A DNA stretch of 16,639 nt from Deltaproteobacteria bacterium (GCA_006226895.1 SBFN01000133.1:1-16639), one strand, 5' to 3'; shown: positions 1 through 8,587, counted from the first letter of the stretch. The notes: generated by a model from the sequence alone, not told the origin. Translations and numbers: made by a program.

Positions 1-51
1 GCCAGCAATGATGGTGTCGGTAATTTTACCGAAGAGCAACTACAGAACTGA
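1..51 (+). CDS. possible 3' end of a convergent gene, partial
   Basis: Frame 1 is open from the window edge to a TGA at 49-51 and would give a 16-residue tail ending in FTEEQLQN. It stops one base before the deoB stop on the other strand, a common tail-to-tail layout. The tail is too short to recognise. A stem (CGGTAA/TTACCG, 18-31) lies inside it. An open frame of 16 codons can occur by chance, so this is only a candidate. The alternative is that bases 1-52 are simply the 3' flank of deoB. Confidence 0.25.
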   Translation, partial: ASNDGVGNFTEEQLQN

Positions 52-52
52 A

Positions 53-1240
53 TCAGGCAGGCAAACCCAGAAGATCGAGAAAACTTTCACCCGCCGCAAT
101 CGTTCCAACATCAAAATATGCCGCCAGCGTCGCGCCCGCATCAGCGAAGGACGGGCGGTCCCCCAAAGCGACTCCCCTTGCCATCGATTTTGACCAAACC
201 AACAGCGGCACATACTCACGCGTATGATCCGAGCCCTCTGTCGTTGGATCACAGCCATGGTCAGCGCAGATGACCAGTAGATCGTCATCACGCATTTGCG
301 CATAGAGCTCTGGCAACCAGGCATCAAATTCCTCAAGGGCCCGGCCAAAACCAACAGCATCCTTACGATGCCCGTAACACATGTCGAAATCAATCAGGTT
401 GACGACCAGCAAACCTTCATCGAGAGCCGCCAAAGCTGTAACGGTTTTGCTCATACCGTCGGTATTGTCAAGGGTCGCGACACTCGTCGAGATACCCCGC
501 CCGGCAAATAAATCATCGATCTTACCGACTGCAGAGACTGCAATCTCTTGCTCGGACAATTGCTCGAGAAGGGTTTTCTGCGGGGGCGATTTTGAAAAGT
601 CCTTACGTCGTGGAGTGCGCCGAAAGCCAACTTCTTCGCTTCCCTCGAAGGGTCTGGCAATAACACGAGCGACATCGTATTCATCAGCAAGCCGACGAGC
701 CTCCATGCAGAGATGGTATAACTGATCTGGCGGCAGAACATCTTCGTGAGCAGCGACCTGAAAAACGGAATCTACGCTGGTATAGAGGATCGGACGTCCG
801 GTCCTGAGATGTTCAGCCCCGTACTCCTTGAGAATTGAAAGCCCACCCGCGGGTACATTGCCAAGGGGCTGCATGCCACTGATTGCCGCAAATGCATCTA
901 CGAGTTCATCGGGGAAGCCTTGAGGATAAGTTGCAAAAGGCTTATCTACGACGACGCCGGCAAGCTCCCAGTGTCCAACAATACTGTCTTTGCCGGCAGA
1001 ACGTTCAGCGAGCCGACCGTAGGCTGCACAGGGGGCGGCTAAAGGCGGGACACCTGTAATTTCGGCCAGGGAACCTAAGCCGAGCTGCTGAAGGTTCGGC
1101 AAATTCAAACCGCCGCAGGCCATGGCGACGTGGGGCAAGGTTGCCGCCTTTTCATCTCCATAGAGCTTCGCATCAGGCAGGGCGTCAAGGCCAACACCAT
1201 CAAGCACAATCCAGACAGCACGTTTCCCTGCGATCGACAT
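53..1240 (-). CDS. deoB: phosphopentomutase DeoB
   Basis: Interconverts (deoxy)ribose 1-phosphate and 5-phosphate in nucleoside salvage, in the cytoplasm. It is a metal-dependent member of the alkaline phosphatase superfamily. The 395 residues match the family length. Metal ligands expected for the family are visible: Asp14 in IVLDGVG, Asp286 and His291 in the DFDMCYGH stretch, Asp327-His328 in CADHG and His339 in SDHT. The usual phosphorylated Thr in KDTxTGHWE is replaced by Ser86 in KDSIVGHWE. The ATG at 1240 is chosen because its A is the last base of the deoC stop (TGATG), giving translational coupling, with GGGG just upstream. An in-frame ATG at 1264 would lie inside deoC and is less likely. 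It completes the pathway with deoC: DeoB makes deoxyribose 5-phosphate and DeoC cleaves it. Confidence 0.95.
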   Translation of the reverse strand: MSIAGKRAVWIVLDGVGLDALPDAKLYGDEKAATLPHVAMACGGLNLPNLQQLGLGSLAEITGVPPLAAPCAAYGRLAERSAGKDSIVGHWELAGVVVDKPFATYPQGFPDELVDAFAAISGMQPLGNVPAGGLSILKEYGAEHLRTGRPILYTSVDSVFQVAAHEDVLPPDQLYHLCMEARRLADEYDVARVIARPFEGSEEVGFRRTPRRKDFSKSPPQKTLLEQLSEQEIAVSAVGKIDDLFAGRGISTSVATLDNTDGMSKTVTALAALDEGLLVVNLIDFDMCYGHRKDAVGFGRALEEFDAWLPELYAQMRDDDLLVICADHGCDPTTEGSDHTREYVPLLVWSKSMARGVALGDRPSFADAGATLAAYFDVGTIAAGESFLDLLGLPA

Positions 1241-1905
1241 CACAACCCCATCTCTTCCTGCCATTCGCGCATAATGACAACCCCGGCGCTCGTACCGATC
1301 CGTTCAGCACCCGCCGCAATCATATCCCGGCAACTTGCCCAGTCTCGAACACCTCCGGCAGCCTTAACCTGAATCCTGCCTGCGCTGCACTCTGCAAGCA
1401 GCTTGACATCCTCAAGGGTCGCTCCAGAGGAAGCGAACCCGGTCGAAGTCTTGATATAATGGGCGCCACTTTCGGCGACGATTTCAACAAGCTTGCGCTT
1501 TTCAGCATTGTTAAGAAGACAGCATTCGATAATCACCTTAACAACAGCGTCATCGGCAGCGGCAACGACTCGGCGGACGTCATCGCCAACAGCGGTAAAA
1601 TCTGCGTTACGTACAGAACCGAGATTAATGACCATATCAACCTCAACCGCCCCGCAAGAAACCGCTTGACGGGCTTCAAAAACCTTGCTTTCAGTCGTCT
1701 GGTAACCGAGCGGAAACCCGACCACCGTGCAGACAGCGACCCCGGACCCGTACAAGAGTCGGTTCGCCTGGGGGACATAAGATGGCGGGACACAGACCGA
1801 GGCAAAACCATGCTCTACGGCCTCTTCACAAAGGCTGGCAATCTCCGCAGAGGTTGCATCAGACTTCAACAGTGTGTGGTCTATATGTTTCGCAGGAGAA
1901 TTCAT
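1240..1905 (-). CDS. deoC: deoxyribose-phosphate aldolase DeoC
   Basis: Class I aldolase that cleaves 2-deoxyribose 5-phosphate to glyceraldehyde 3-phosphate and acetaldehyde, the last step of deoxynucleoside catabolism, in the cytoplasm. It has 221 residues, normal for the family. The TIM-barrel signatures are present: IDHTLLK near residue 8, Asp90 in EVDMVINLG, the Schiff-base Lys152 in YIKTSTGF, and the second lysine Lys181 in VKAAGGVR. The ATG at 1905 gives a canonical N-terminus, although the ribosome binding site is weak (GAAG). It starts 44 nt after the argJ stop and overlaps deoB by one base, so the two deo genes form a unit at the end of the operon. No DeoR-type or CytR-type operator was recognised, and deo expression probably depends on read-through from upstream. 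Confidence 0.97.
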   Translation of the reverse strand: MNSPAKHIDHTLLKSDATSAEIASLCEEAVEHGFASVCVPPSYVPQANRLLYGSGVAVCTVVGFPLGYQTTESKVFEARQAVSCGAVEVDMVINLGSVRNADFTAVGDDVRRVVAAADDAVVKVIIECCLLNNAEKRKLVEIVAESGAHYIKTSTGFASSGATLEDVKLLAECSAGRIQVKAAGGVRDWASCRDMIAAGAERIGTSAGVVIMREWQEEMGL

Positions 1906-1949
1906 TAATCTACTTCAGAAGCGACTACAAAGTTTGCAGCGGCAACTTA

Positions 1950-3149
1950 TCAGGTACGGTAGTCCGCGTTGATCTTTACGTAATCATAAGTCAGATCAGA
2001 CGTGTAGTAATAGGCGCTTCCTTTACCCAGAGCAAGGTCAACCGTCACTGTAAACTCGGGCTTCTTCAGAATTTCACTCGCCCTTGCTTCCTGTGCGGAG
2101 TCAAGACCAAGGCCGTTGCTAACCATAGCGACATCGTCAAACCAGATATTCACCTTGTCGGGATCCACATCGGCGCCAGAGTAACCGACGGCAGCAATAA
2201 TCCTCCCCCAGTTGGCATCCTCGCCGAAGAAAGCCGTTTTAACCAGCTGCGACGTGGCAACTGAACGAGCAGCAAGCAGGGCATCGGCATCATTTACGGC
2301 ACCATTGATCTGGATACGCACCAGCTTGGTTGCACCTTCGCCATCACGGGCGATCATCTTCGCCAGATCGAGCATAATCTCATTCAAAGCACCGCAGAAT
2401 TGTCCGAGAGCAACAGAGCCCTCCCTGATCTCCTGGTTTTCGGCGTCACCACTGGCGAGCAGCAAGACCATGTCGTTCGTAGACGTATCCCGATCAACAG
2501 TAATCCGGTTAAACGAAGCGTTGACCGACTGCCGCAGCGCCGCATCGAGCAACCCGTCAGCCAGAACCGCATCAGTCACAACGAAGGCGAGCATGGTCGC
2601 CATATCGGGGTGGATCATCCCCGCACCTTTGGCGAGACCAAGCAAACGAACTTCCTGCCCGTCGATGGTGATTGTTCGGCCACACATCTTAGGAAAAGCG
2701 TCAGTCGTCATCATCGCTTTTGCCACACCATCAAACTGATCGTGGCTCAACATTCTGCATAAACTCGGCACATGCTCCTCAAAACAGTGCATCGGTAACG
2801 GGACACCGATCACTCCCGTTGAAGAGACTGCAACCAACTCAGGAGCCATATCAAGGGTTTCCGCAACCAGGTCGCCACAGCGACGGGCATCCTGAAGCCC
2901 CTGGTTTCCGGTGCAGGCATTGGCGTTACCGCTATTGACCAGGATGGCCTGGCAAAGCCCCTGGCGCATCCGGGACTCGGTAATTCTGACAGGCGCCGCT
3001 ACAACTTTATTGGTCGTAAAAACCCCGGCACATTCGACCGGTTTGTCAGCACAAATCAGGGCAAGATCCAGTTTCCCGGACTTTTTAATTCCTGAACTGT
3101 AAGCTGCCGCCTTGAATCCCTTCGGAACCGCAAATACAGATTCAGCCAT
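1950..3149 (-). CDS. argJ: ornithine acetyltransferase / N-acetylglutamate synthase ArgJ
   Basis: Transfers the acetyl group from N-acetylornithine to glutamate, recycling it in the cyclic arginine pathway. Bifunctional members also make N-acetylglutamate from acetyl-CoA. It has 399 residues, a full-length precursor that self-cleaves into alpha and beta chains. The cleavage and nucleophile site is visible at HPDMATML, with Thr185 as the predicted new N-terminus of the beta chain. The C-terminus carries the family pattern SDLTYDYVKINADYRT. The ATG at 3149 overlaps the end of the kinase gene by 8 nt and has GGAG 7 nt upstream, placed within the kinase's last codons, so translation is probably coupled. 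Whether it is mono- or bifunctional cannot be read from the sequence. A short GNAT enzyme of possible N-acetylglutamate synthase type lies elsewhere in the window. Confidence 0.97.
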   Translation of the reverse strand: MAESVFAVPKGFKAAAYSSGIKKSGKLDLALICADKPVECAGVFTTNKVVAAPVRITESRMRQGLCQAILVNSGNANACTGNQGLQDARRCGDLVAETLDMAPELVAVSSTGVIGVPLPMHCFEEHVPSLCRMLSHDQFDGVAKAMMTTDAFPKMCGRTITIDGQEVRLLGLAKGAGMIHPDMATMLAFVVTDAVLADGLLDAALRQSVNASFNRITVDRDTSTNDMVLLLASGDAENQEIREGSVALGQFCGALNEIMLDLAKMIARDGEGATKLVRIQINGAVNDADALLAARSVATSQLVKTAFFGEDANWGRIIAAVGYSGADVDPDKVNIWFDDVAMVSNGLGLDSAQEARASEILKKPEFTVTVDLALGKGSAYYYTSDLTYDYVKINADYRT

Positions 3150-4839
3150 TGTTCAACTCCATTCTGGTTGGCAAAAGAAGACCGATTGAAGTCCCTTCTT
3201 CGTCGTTAGGTTCAAGAAAAATATCGCCCTTCATCTGACTCAATATAGCCCGGCATGTCGCAAGGCCGACACCGATACCGCTCGGTTTACCAGTATCAAG
3301 TTCTCCGAGCTGAGAATATTCCTGAAAGATATCTTCTGCATTCTCTCTTGGGACTGTTTTCCCCTGGTTGCTAATCTGGAGATAGAGAGTCGGTTCACCG
3401 TGCAACGTCAGGTTTCCTGCCGCAACCGAAAGACGCCCACCCTGTCGGTTGAACTTGACAGCATTTTCAACGAGTGCATCAAACAACAGTTCCAGTTTAT
3501 CCTGATCAGCCCAGACCGGCTGGAGGTCTTCAGGGAAATCCACGTGCAGGTCAAGATTCATTTCCTGGATTCTGATATCATGGTTTTCAAGCACCCGAAA
3601 GAGAGCTTCAGGAAGTGAGACAACCTGCCAATCCCAGTTTTCACTTCCCGAATCGAGAGAAAACAACCGCAACATTCCTGTCAAAAGATGCTCCAGGTGC
3701 TTCCCTTCCGAATAGATACTGGCAATGTATTCACGCAATTTTGACGTTTCAATCTGATCAAAAAAGTTAAGCAGCAAGTCCGAGAAACCAAGCACCGACG
3801 TCAACGGCGTTTTTAACTCATGTGACAGGTTACAAACGAAGCGGGTTCGATCCTGATGCAGCCTCATGAGGCTCTCATGGGCTTGCTCTAGTTCGGCATT
3901 TTTCCCCTGCAAAGTGCCAACCAGCTTCATATTTTCGATCGCCAGAGCGGCCTGATGAGCGATGGTCTGCAACAACTCCTGGTCGCTACCGGTAAAAGCT
4001 TCCCTGTTACGTTTGTTGTTAACATTCAGCACACCCACAATACGTTGCTGGTACTGTATCGGCACGGACAGCAGTGACCCGGTTCGGTAACGGACAGCAC
4101 CGTCACGTGGAGGGAAACGTCCGTCTGTTGACAAATCGTCAATCAGGACCGCCTCACCATGCAACAGGACATGACCCGAGACACCTTCTCCCGCAGCGAC
4201 CATGACCTTATGACGCATATCAACGGGCAATCCGCATGCTGAACGGATCGTCAGGACATTCTCTTCATCAACAAGCATCAGGGAGACGATCTCGACATCA
4301 AGAGCGCCCTGAATCAGGTCGACAACTCGGTCGAGCAGCTTCTGCAAATCTTCTGAGCTACTGGTTGTCTCCCCAATCGCTTTAAGGAGGAGGAGGTCAT
4401 CGAGAGAGCGTTTGGCTTCCTGCTGAGTCCTCGCAAACTGAGCTTCGTCCTGCTCCCGGCTCTGTAAATTTTCTCGGCAGACAAGCAGGGCCTCTTTATC
4501 AAGAGGACGTGCGAGAACATCATCAGCACCGACGCGAAATGCGGACAGGCCTAAAGAAAAATCCTCTTCAGGAAGAATGGCGACCAATGGAAGTTGCGGG
4601 TGGACACGGCGGATTTGCGACAGAACATTAAGGGCTGAACAACCTTTCGCCGCTAGATCGCTGAAGACAATCTTGATTTTTTCCCGGGAGATCTGATCAG
4701 CGACACCCTGTGTTTCGCCCAACGCGCGCTTTAACACCTCTGCAGAAGGCCAGGTGCGACAAACCTCATCAAGGCTCCCGGGGCTTGCCTCCAGAAGCAG
4801 CAGTCTGCAGCAGGTCTCTTCGTCAGGCCCCTTAACCAT
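3142..4839 (-). CDS. soluble sensor histidine kinase with degenerate receiver and GAF domains
   Basis: A predicted cytoplasmic two-component kinase of 565 residues without membrane segments. Residues about 10-125 resemble a receiver domain: the phosphoacceptor-like Asp61 remains (VFSDL), but the acidic pair is not seen and the conserved Lys is Arg111 (LARPLD). A GAF domain (about 159-304) follows, then a coiled linker, then HisKA with the phospho-accepting His340 in NLSHELKTPLTS. The ATPase domain has an N box (ENAVKF, Asn459) and a G2 box (GIGVGL, 521-526). In the G1 position the usual Asp is Asn (ISNQGK, near 491). ATG 4839 is chosen because GGGAGAG lies 5 nt upstream. The ATG at 4857 has no such site. 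It follows secA by 68 nt, overlaps argJ, and has no response regulator beside it. Its signal and target are unknown. Confidence 0.88.
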   Translation of the reverse strand: MVKGPDEETCCRLLLLEASPGSLDEVCRTWPSAEVLKRALGETQGVADQISREKIKIVFSDLAAKGCSALNVLSQIRRVHPQLPLVAILPEEDFSLGLSAFRVGADDVLARPLDKEALLVCRENLQSREQDEAQFARTQQEAKRSLDDLLLLKAIGETTSSSEDLQKLLDRVVDLIQGALDVEIVSLMLVDEENVLTIRSACGLPVDMRHKVMVAAGEGVSGHVLLHGEAVLIDDLSTDGRFPPRDGAVRYRTGSLLSVPIQYQQRIVGVLNVNNKRNREAFTGSDQELLQTIAHQAALAIENMKLVGTLQGKNAELEQAHESLMRLHQDRTRFVCNLSHELKTPLTSVLGFSDLLLNFFDQIETSKLREYIASIYSEGKHLEHLLTGMLRLFSLDSGSENWDWQVVSLPEALFRVLENHDIRIQEMNLDLHVDFPEDLQPVWADQDKLELLFDALVENAVKFNRQGGRLSVAAGNLTLHGEPTLYLQISNQGKTVPRENAEDIFQEYSQLGELDTGKPSGIGVGLATCRAILSQMKGDIFLEPNDEEGTSIGLLLPTRMELNNG

Positions 4840-4907
4840 GCCGTCTCTCCCAAACATCAGATAACAGTTTGAGCAACTATAAGTTCATAACAACAGGAAC
4901 AAAGGAA

Positions 4908-7598
4908 CTATTGTCCACAGCATTTCTTATATTTCTTACCACTACCGCAAGGGCAGTCATCGTTGCGGCCGACTTTGTCAGCATCACGTTTGGATGGAGC
5001 CTGAATCGCAGGCTTCGGGCCGCCCTGACGGGCAAGGGCGAGCCTTTCACGACGCTGCTCCGCTTCCATCTCAGCGACCTCTTCCTCACGCGCAAGCTGC
5101 ACCCTGAAAAGCTTCTGCGCAACCTCCTGACGAATCCGGCCCATCATATCCATAAAGAGCGCATAAGCCTCGCGCTTGTACTCTTCCTTCGGGTTCTTCT
5201 GCGCATAAGCGCGCATACCGATTCCTTCTTTGAGATGATCGATCGACAGCAGGTGGTCTTTCCATTTTGCGTCGATGGTCTGCAGCAGGAGCACTTTCAT
5301 CAAATGTTCCAGGACCGGCGGAGTAAATGCTTCCTCTCGCTCGGCCAGCCGAGCGGTCACCTGCTCTTTAAAGCTGTCTTCAAGTGTTTCCGGTTTCAGC
5401 TCTTTCTCGACCTCCGGAAGCACGGGGGGAAAGTTAAACTGATTAACAAAGTCGGTCGCCAGGCTCTCCCAATTCCATTCTGTGGCAGGAGTTTTGTCCG
5501 GGCAGAAAGACGCGACAATATCCTCGACCATCTCATCAAGAATAGAATCAATCGTTTCGCGTACATTCTCCCCCGCAAGAACTTCCTTACGTTGACGATA
5601 GATGACTTCGCGTTGACGATTCATGACATCGTCATAATCAATCAGGTGTTTACGAATTTCAAAGTTGTGCGCTTCAACCTTCTTTTGTGCCCCTTCAATC
5701 GCCTTGGAAATCATGCCGTGCTCAATCGCCTCATTTTCAGGCACCTTAAGCTTTTCCATGACGAAAGAGACACGATGAGAGCCAAAGATACGCAACAGGT
5801 CATCTTCGAGGCTCATGTAAAAACGGCTCTCACCCGGGTCACCCTGGCGACCGGAACGACCACGCAGCTGGTTATCAATACGACGCGATTCGTGCCGTTC
5901 GGTACCAAGGATGTACAGGCCGCCAACGTCAAGGACTTCTTGCTTCTCGGCCGCACAGAGATCTTTGTACTTATCCATTGCCTGCTCAAACGCCTGTTCA
6001 GGGTCTGCGGCAGCCGCGGCCTCACGCTTGGCCATCATCTCAGGGTTGCCACCCAAGACAATATCGGTACCACGCCCGGCCATATTGGTTGCAATCGTAA
6101 GCGCCCCCTTGCGGCCCGCCTGAGCGACGATTTCAGCTTCCCGCTCATGTTGCTTGGCGTTCAGTACATTATGCTTAATGCCACTCTTTTTTAGAAGTTC
6201 GGAGAGGATCTCCGAGTCTTCAATGGTTATAGTGCCGACCAGGACCGGTTGTCCGGTTGCATGCCGGTCGACAATATCTTCAATAACTGCGTTAAATTTT
6301 TCCTTGCCGGTTTTGTAGATTACATCGGCCTGGTCAATGCGAATCATCGGCTTGTTAGTCGGCATGACGACAACTTCAAGACCATAAATTTCATTGAATT
6401 CTGCCGCTTCGGTATCAGCCGTACCGGTCATACCGGCCAGCTTTTCGTACATACGGAAATAGTTCTGGAAAGTAATCGTTGCCAGTGTCTGATTTTCTTT
6501 TTCAATCTTCAGACCCTCTTTTGCCTCAATCGCCTGGTGCTGGCCATCACTCCAGCGCCGACCGGGCATCAGGCGACCGGTAAATTCATCAACAATCACC
6601 ACCTCGCCATCCTTGACCACGTAATCAACATCACGTTTGAAGATGGCATGGGCTCTCAGAGCCTGGTTGACGTGGTGAAGAATACCCATATTGCCAGGCT
6701 CGTAGAGGTTATCGACACCCAACAATTTCTCGAGCTGCAAAACGCCCTCTTCTGTGAGCGTCGCCGTCTTGGACTTTTCATCAACAGTGTAGTCACCAGT
6801 GTAACTTTTAAACGTTCGACCGATGGTTCCTTCCCGATCTTCGATCATTTCGCCCTTTTTCAACCGTGGAATAACCTTGTCGGCTTTATAATAAAGTTCG
6901 CTGGTTACATTACTCGGCCCGGAAATAATCAAAGGAGTTCTGGCTTCATCGATCAGAATCGAATCAACCTCGTCAACGATGGTGTAGTAGAGATCGCGTT
7001 GGACATAATCTTCAAGGGCGAACTTCATATTGTCGCGAAGATAGTCGAAGCCGAACTCGTTATTGGTTCCGTAAGTGATGTCTGCCCGATAAGCCGCCTT
7101 ACGCTGATCATCACTCAAACCATGGACAACACAGTCGACCTCAAGCCCCAGAAAATTATAGACAGCGCCCATCCAGGCGGCATCACGCTTGGCGAGATAG
7201 TCATTCACCGTAATAACGTGTACACCCTTTCCAGCCAGAGCGTTAAGATAGACGGGCAAGGTCGCCATCAGGGTCTTACCCTCACCAGTCTTCATCTCAG
7301 CGATCTTACCGGAATGTAGAACCATGCCGCCGATAAGCTGTACATCAAAGTGCCGCATACCCAACACGCGCACGGCGGCCTCTCGCACCACGGCGAAAGA
7401 CTCACCCAAGAGATCATCAAGCGTCTCGCCACTTTCCAAACGCGAACGAAATTCAACGGTCTTGGCTTTCAGCTCAGTATCTGTAAGGGCCTGTACGGAC
7501 GGCTCAAGTGCATTAATCTCCTCAACCTGCTGCTGAAGTTTTTTAAGCTCACGATCGTTCTTGCTGCCAACGATCTTTTTCAGAATACTTCCAATCAT
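4908..7598 (-). CDS. secA: preprotein translocase ATPase SecA
   Basis: Motor of the general secretion pathway, working at the membrane with SecYEG and driving unfolded preproteins through by ATP hydrolysis. It has 896 residues, typical length. Visible are the Q-motif region near Gln87 (DVQLIGG), Walker A MKTGEGKT (102-109), Walker B and DEVDS (207-213), the nucleotide-binding domain 2 stretch NMAGRGTDI, and the C-terminal zinc-binding tail CPCGSG...KKCC (882-894), which in other bacteria binds SecB and ribosomes. The start at 7598 gives the usual short helical N-terminus ([12 protein letters not shown]) and has GGAG 6 nt upstream. The same frame stays open to 7802, but that extension runs through two terminator hairpins and is not SecA-like. 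It is the first gene of the secA-kinase-argJ-deoC-deoB block. Confidence 0.98.
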   Translation of the reverse strand: MIGSILKKIVGSKNDRELKKLQQQVEEINALEPSVQALTDTELKAKTVEFRSRLESGETLDDLLGESFAVVREAAVRVLGMRHFDVQLIGGMVLHSGKIAEMKTGEGKTLMATLPVYLNALAGKGVHVITVNDYLAKRDAAWMGAVYNFLGLEVDCVVHGLSDDQRKAAYRADITYGTNNEFGFDYLRDNMKFALEDYVQRDLYYTIVDEVDSILIDEARTPLIISGPSNVTSELYYKADKVIPRLKKGEMIEDREGTIGRTFKSYTGDYTVDEKSKTATLTEEGVLQLEKLLGVDNLYEPGNMGILHHVNQALRAHAIFKRDVDYVVKDGEVVIVDEFTGRLMPGRRWSDGQHQAIEAKEGLKIEKENQTLATITFQNYFRMYEKLAGMTGTADTEAAEFNEIYGLEVVVMPTNKPMIRIDQADVIYKTGKEKFNAVIEDIVDRHATGQPVLVGTITIEDSEILSELLKKSGIKHNVLNAKQHEREAEIVAQAGRKGALTIATNMAGRGTDIVLGGNPEMMAKREAAAAADPEQAFEQAMDKYKDLCAAEKQEVLDVGGLYILGTERHESRRIDNQLRGRSGRQGDPGESRFYMSLEDDLLRIFGSHRVSFVMEKLKVPENEAIEHGMISKAIEGAQKKVEAHNFEIRKHLIDYDDVMNRQREVIYRQRKEVLAGENVRETIDSILDEMVEDIVASFCPDKTPATEWNWESLATDFVNQFNFPPVLPEVEKELKPETLEDSFKEQVTARLAEREEAFTPPVLEHLMKVLLLQTIDAKWKDHLLSIDHLKEGIGMRAYAQKNPKEEYKREAYALFMDMMGRIRQEVAQKLFRVQLAREEEVAEMEAEQRRERLALARQGGPKPAIQAPSKRDADKVGRNDDCPCGSGKKYKKCCGQ

Positions 7599-7627
7599 GT
7601 ATAGCTCCATGTACACGTAATATGCGC

Positions 7628-7649
7628 AAAAAAAACGCCAAGCGGCGTT
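7628..7649 (-). terminator. terminator-like hairpin in the secA leader (possible attenuator)
   Basis: On the minus strand a 6-bp stem (AACGCC/GGCGTT, plus 7634-7649) with loop GCTT is followed at once by a run of T (plus A-run 7628-7635). It has the layout of an intrinsic terminator. It ends about 30 nt before the secA start and lies after the predicted secA promoter, so it would act in the secA leader. It could equally be a second stop for transcripts from the upstream gene. Confidence 0.65.
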
Positions 7650-7665
7650 CCGTTCAGAATTTGGA

Positions 7666-7695
7666 ATTTTAACACAGCAGAGAGTGTGCTCACAA
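7666..7695 (-). promoter_or_regulatory. candidate secA promoter
   Basis: Minus-strand -35 box TTGTGA (plus 7690-7695) and -10 box TAAAAT (plus 7666-7671), 18 bp apart, or TTAAAA with 17 bp. The predicted start of transcription, near 7659, is about 60 nt before the secA ATG and about 10 nt before the leader hairpin. This is the best sigma-70-like match between the upstream terminator and secA, but it is only a moderate match. Confidence 0.4.
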
Positions 7696-7742
7696 GCGCT
7701 AAAGGGGGAGATCAAGATAGCTTTCAAACCTCCAGCCAAGGC

Positions 7743-7790
7743 AAAAAAAACGGCACAAACCCGAGCCAGCAGACCAGGATTTGTGCCGTT
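7743..7790 (-). terminator. intrinsic terminator of the small secreted-protein gene
   Basis: Minus-strand stem of 11 bp (AACGGCACAAA/TTTGTGCCGTT, plus 7749-7759 and 7780-7790) with a 20-nt loop, followed by eight T (plus A-run 7743-7750). It lies 42 nt after the stop of the gene at 7832-8278 and should separate that gene from secA. Confidence 0.88.
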
Positions 7791-7831
7791 ACCTTGCAAC
7801 AATCGGCATCTCTATAGACGCCGCTAAAACC

Positions 7832-8278
7832 TTAGTTCCATACTCCCTTGCGAAAACTAAAGATATGCCTGTTAGGTATAACTTCAACAACCGCAAACAT
7901 ATCGTTTTTAAACGCTTCCGGTGTACTGGCAGAAGACTCAAAAATCTGCTCTCTATAGCTGATTATGCCAACGTAAGGAGCAGAACTAGACTGCGAGCGC
8001 CGCACCTTGACCTTCATGGTTGAGTTGTCAATTTTATGGTAGCGGGCACGATAGGTGCCATCTTTTTGCTGAGTGATCTTCATGTGAGATTGGGAGTTTT
8101 TATGATTCTTATTCAGCTGCTTTACTTTTGACCTGGCGAAGGTTTCGAATTCTGCGAGTCTGGTCATAAGCTCATTATCCACAGGCCGACTACCATTAAC
8201 CACACCACTTGACATCGCTGGCATGGCAAAGAGAAAAACAATGATCGTTACAGTTAAGACTTGCACCAGACTTTTCAT
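7832..8278 (-). CDS. small exported protein of unknown function
   Basis: Encodes 148 residues. I do not recognise a named family. Residues 1-24 form a good signal peptide (Lys3, hydrophobic stretch VLTVTIIVFLFAMPA, then a small-residue cleavage region near AMSS), so a periplasmic or secreted location is likely. The mature protein begins with a basic, helical-looking segment (RSKVKQLNKNHKN) and continues as probable beta structure with many Tyr, Val and Ile residues (YVGIISYREQIFE), ending in FRKGVW. There are no cysteines in the mature part. ATG 8278 has GGAGG 6 nt upstream. It is a single-gene unit between two terminators. A hand count of two of its lines gives about 42-47% G+C, against about 62% for a sampled recN line, which hints at a different history but is weak evidence. 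Confidence 0.8.
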   Translation of the reverse strand: MKSLVQVLTVTIIVFLFAMPAMSSGVVNGSRPVDNELMTRLAEFETFARSKVKQLNKNHKNSQSHMKITQQKDGTYRARYHKIDNSTMKVKVRRSQSSSAPYVGIISYREQIFESSASTPEAFKNDMFAVVEVIPNRHIFSFRKGVWN

Positions 8279-8520
8279 AAGGCACCTCCAGCAAGGAATT
8301 TCTGTTTCTTGTTACTCTCTCAGAGCAACGATCGTACCAAAAAGTCTTCACATTGGATTAACCCTCTGATTTCACAGAGAAGAAAGCACCTCTTCTGCAA
8401 AAAGCACCAACTACACAATAGAGTGCACCTACTCCATATGACAATTTACGTCAAATCATACCGTGAAACCAAAGTATAACGCCCCCTCCAGGCAGCGCAA
8501 GAAAAGGGGCAAGAACAAAC
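8279..8520. other. gene-free leader region of the small secreted-protein gene
   Basis: No open frame here looks real. The region holds the ribosome binding site GGAGG of the gene at 8278, a short inverted repeat (CTCTG/CAGAG around 8364-8378), and the word GCACC three times in the same sense (8386-8390, 8404-8408, 8425-8429), twice inside AAAGCACC. A minus-strand TTGACG (plus 8447-8452) could be a -35 box, but no convincing -10 box follows it. The promoter of the small gene must lie here and is not resolved. Confidence 0.4.
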
Positions 8521-8557
8521 AAAACCGGCCGAGTGCTGCAAGCACCCGGCCGGTTTT
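8521..8557 (-). terminator. strong, near-symmetrical intrinsic terminator after the VWA-OmpA gene
   Basis: A stem of 11 bp (AAAACCGGCCG/CGGCCGGTTTT) plus 5 bp (GTGCT/AGCAC), interrupted by one mismatch (8532 against 8546), closes on a 3-nt loop. It starts 30 nt after the VWA-OmpA stop. On the minus strand the stem ends in TTTT and a T-rich tail. The plus strand also ends in TTTT, so it may work in both directions. Confidence 0.9.
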
Positions 8558-8587
8558 GATCACAATCTTAATTGATCTGGGAAAGTT

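Noticed and set aside
1141..1908. Plus-strand frame of 255 codons opposite deoC and deoB
   Set aside because: It is antisense to two genes with clear catalytic motifs and has no protein-like features of its own.
4869..7319. Long plus-strand frames of 441 and 356 codons (4869-6194 and 6249-7319)
   Set aside because: They lie entirely antisense to secA, whose motifs run through the whole region. Their translations show no recognisable domain and they are shadows of secA codon bias.
7599..7802. In-frame 68-codon extension of SecA
   Set aside because: It crosses the leader hairpin, the candidate promoter and the upstream terminator, is not SecA-like, and the ATG at 7598 has a good ribosome binding site.
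7743..8278. SecM-like arrest control of secA by the upstream small secreted protein
   Set aside because: A strong terminator separates the two genes and the protein lacks a SecM-type arrest sequence (no RAGP near its end). Similar size, signal peptide and position are not enough.
8380..8445. Sigma-54 promoter (GG-N10-GC) upstream of the small secreted-protein gene
   Set aside because: The TTGGTGC...TTTTTGC stretch has 8 and not 10 bases between GG and GC.
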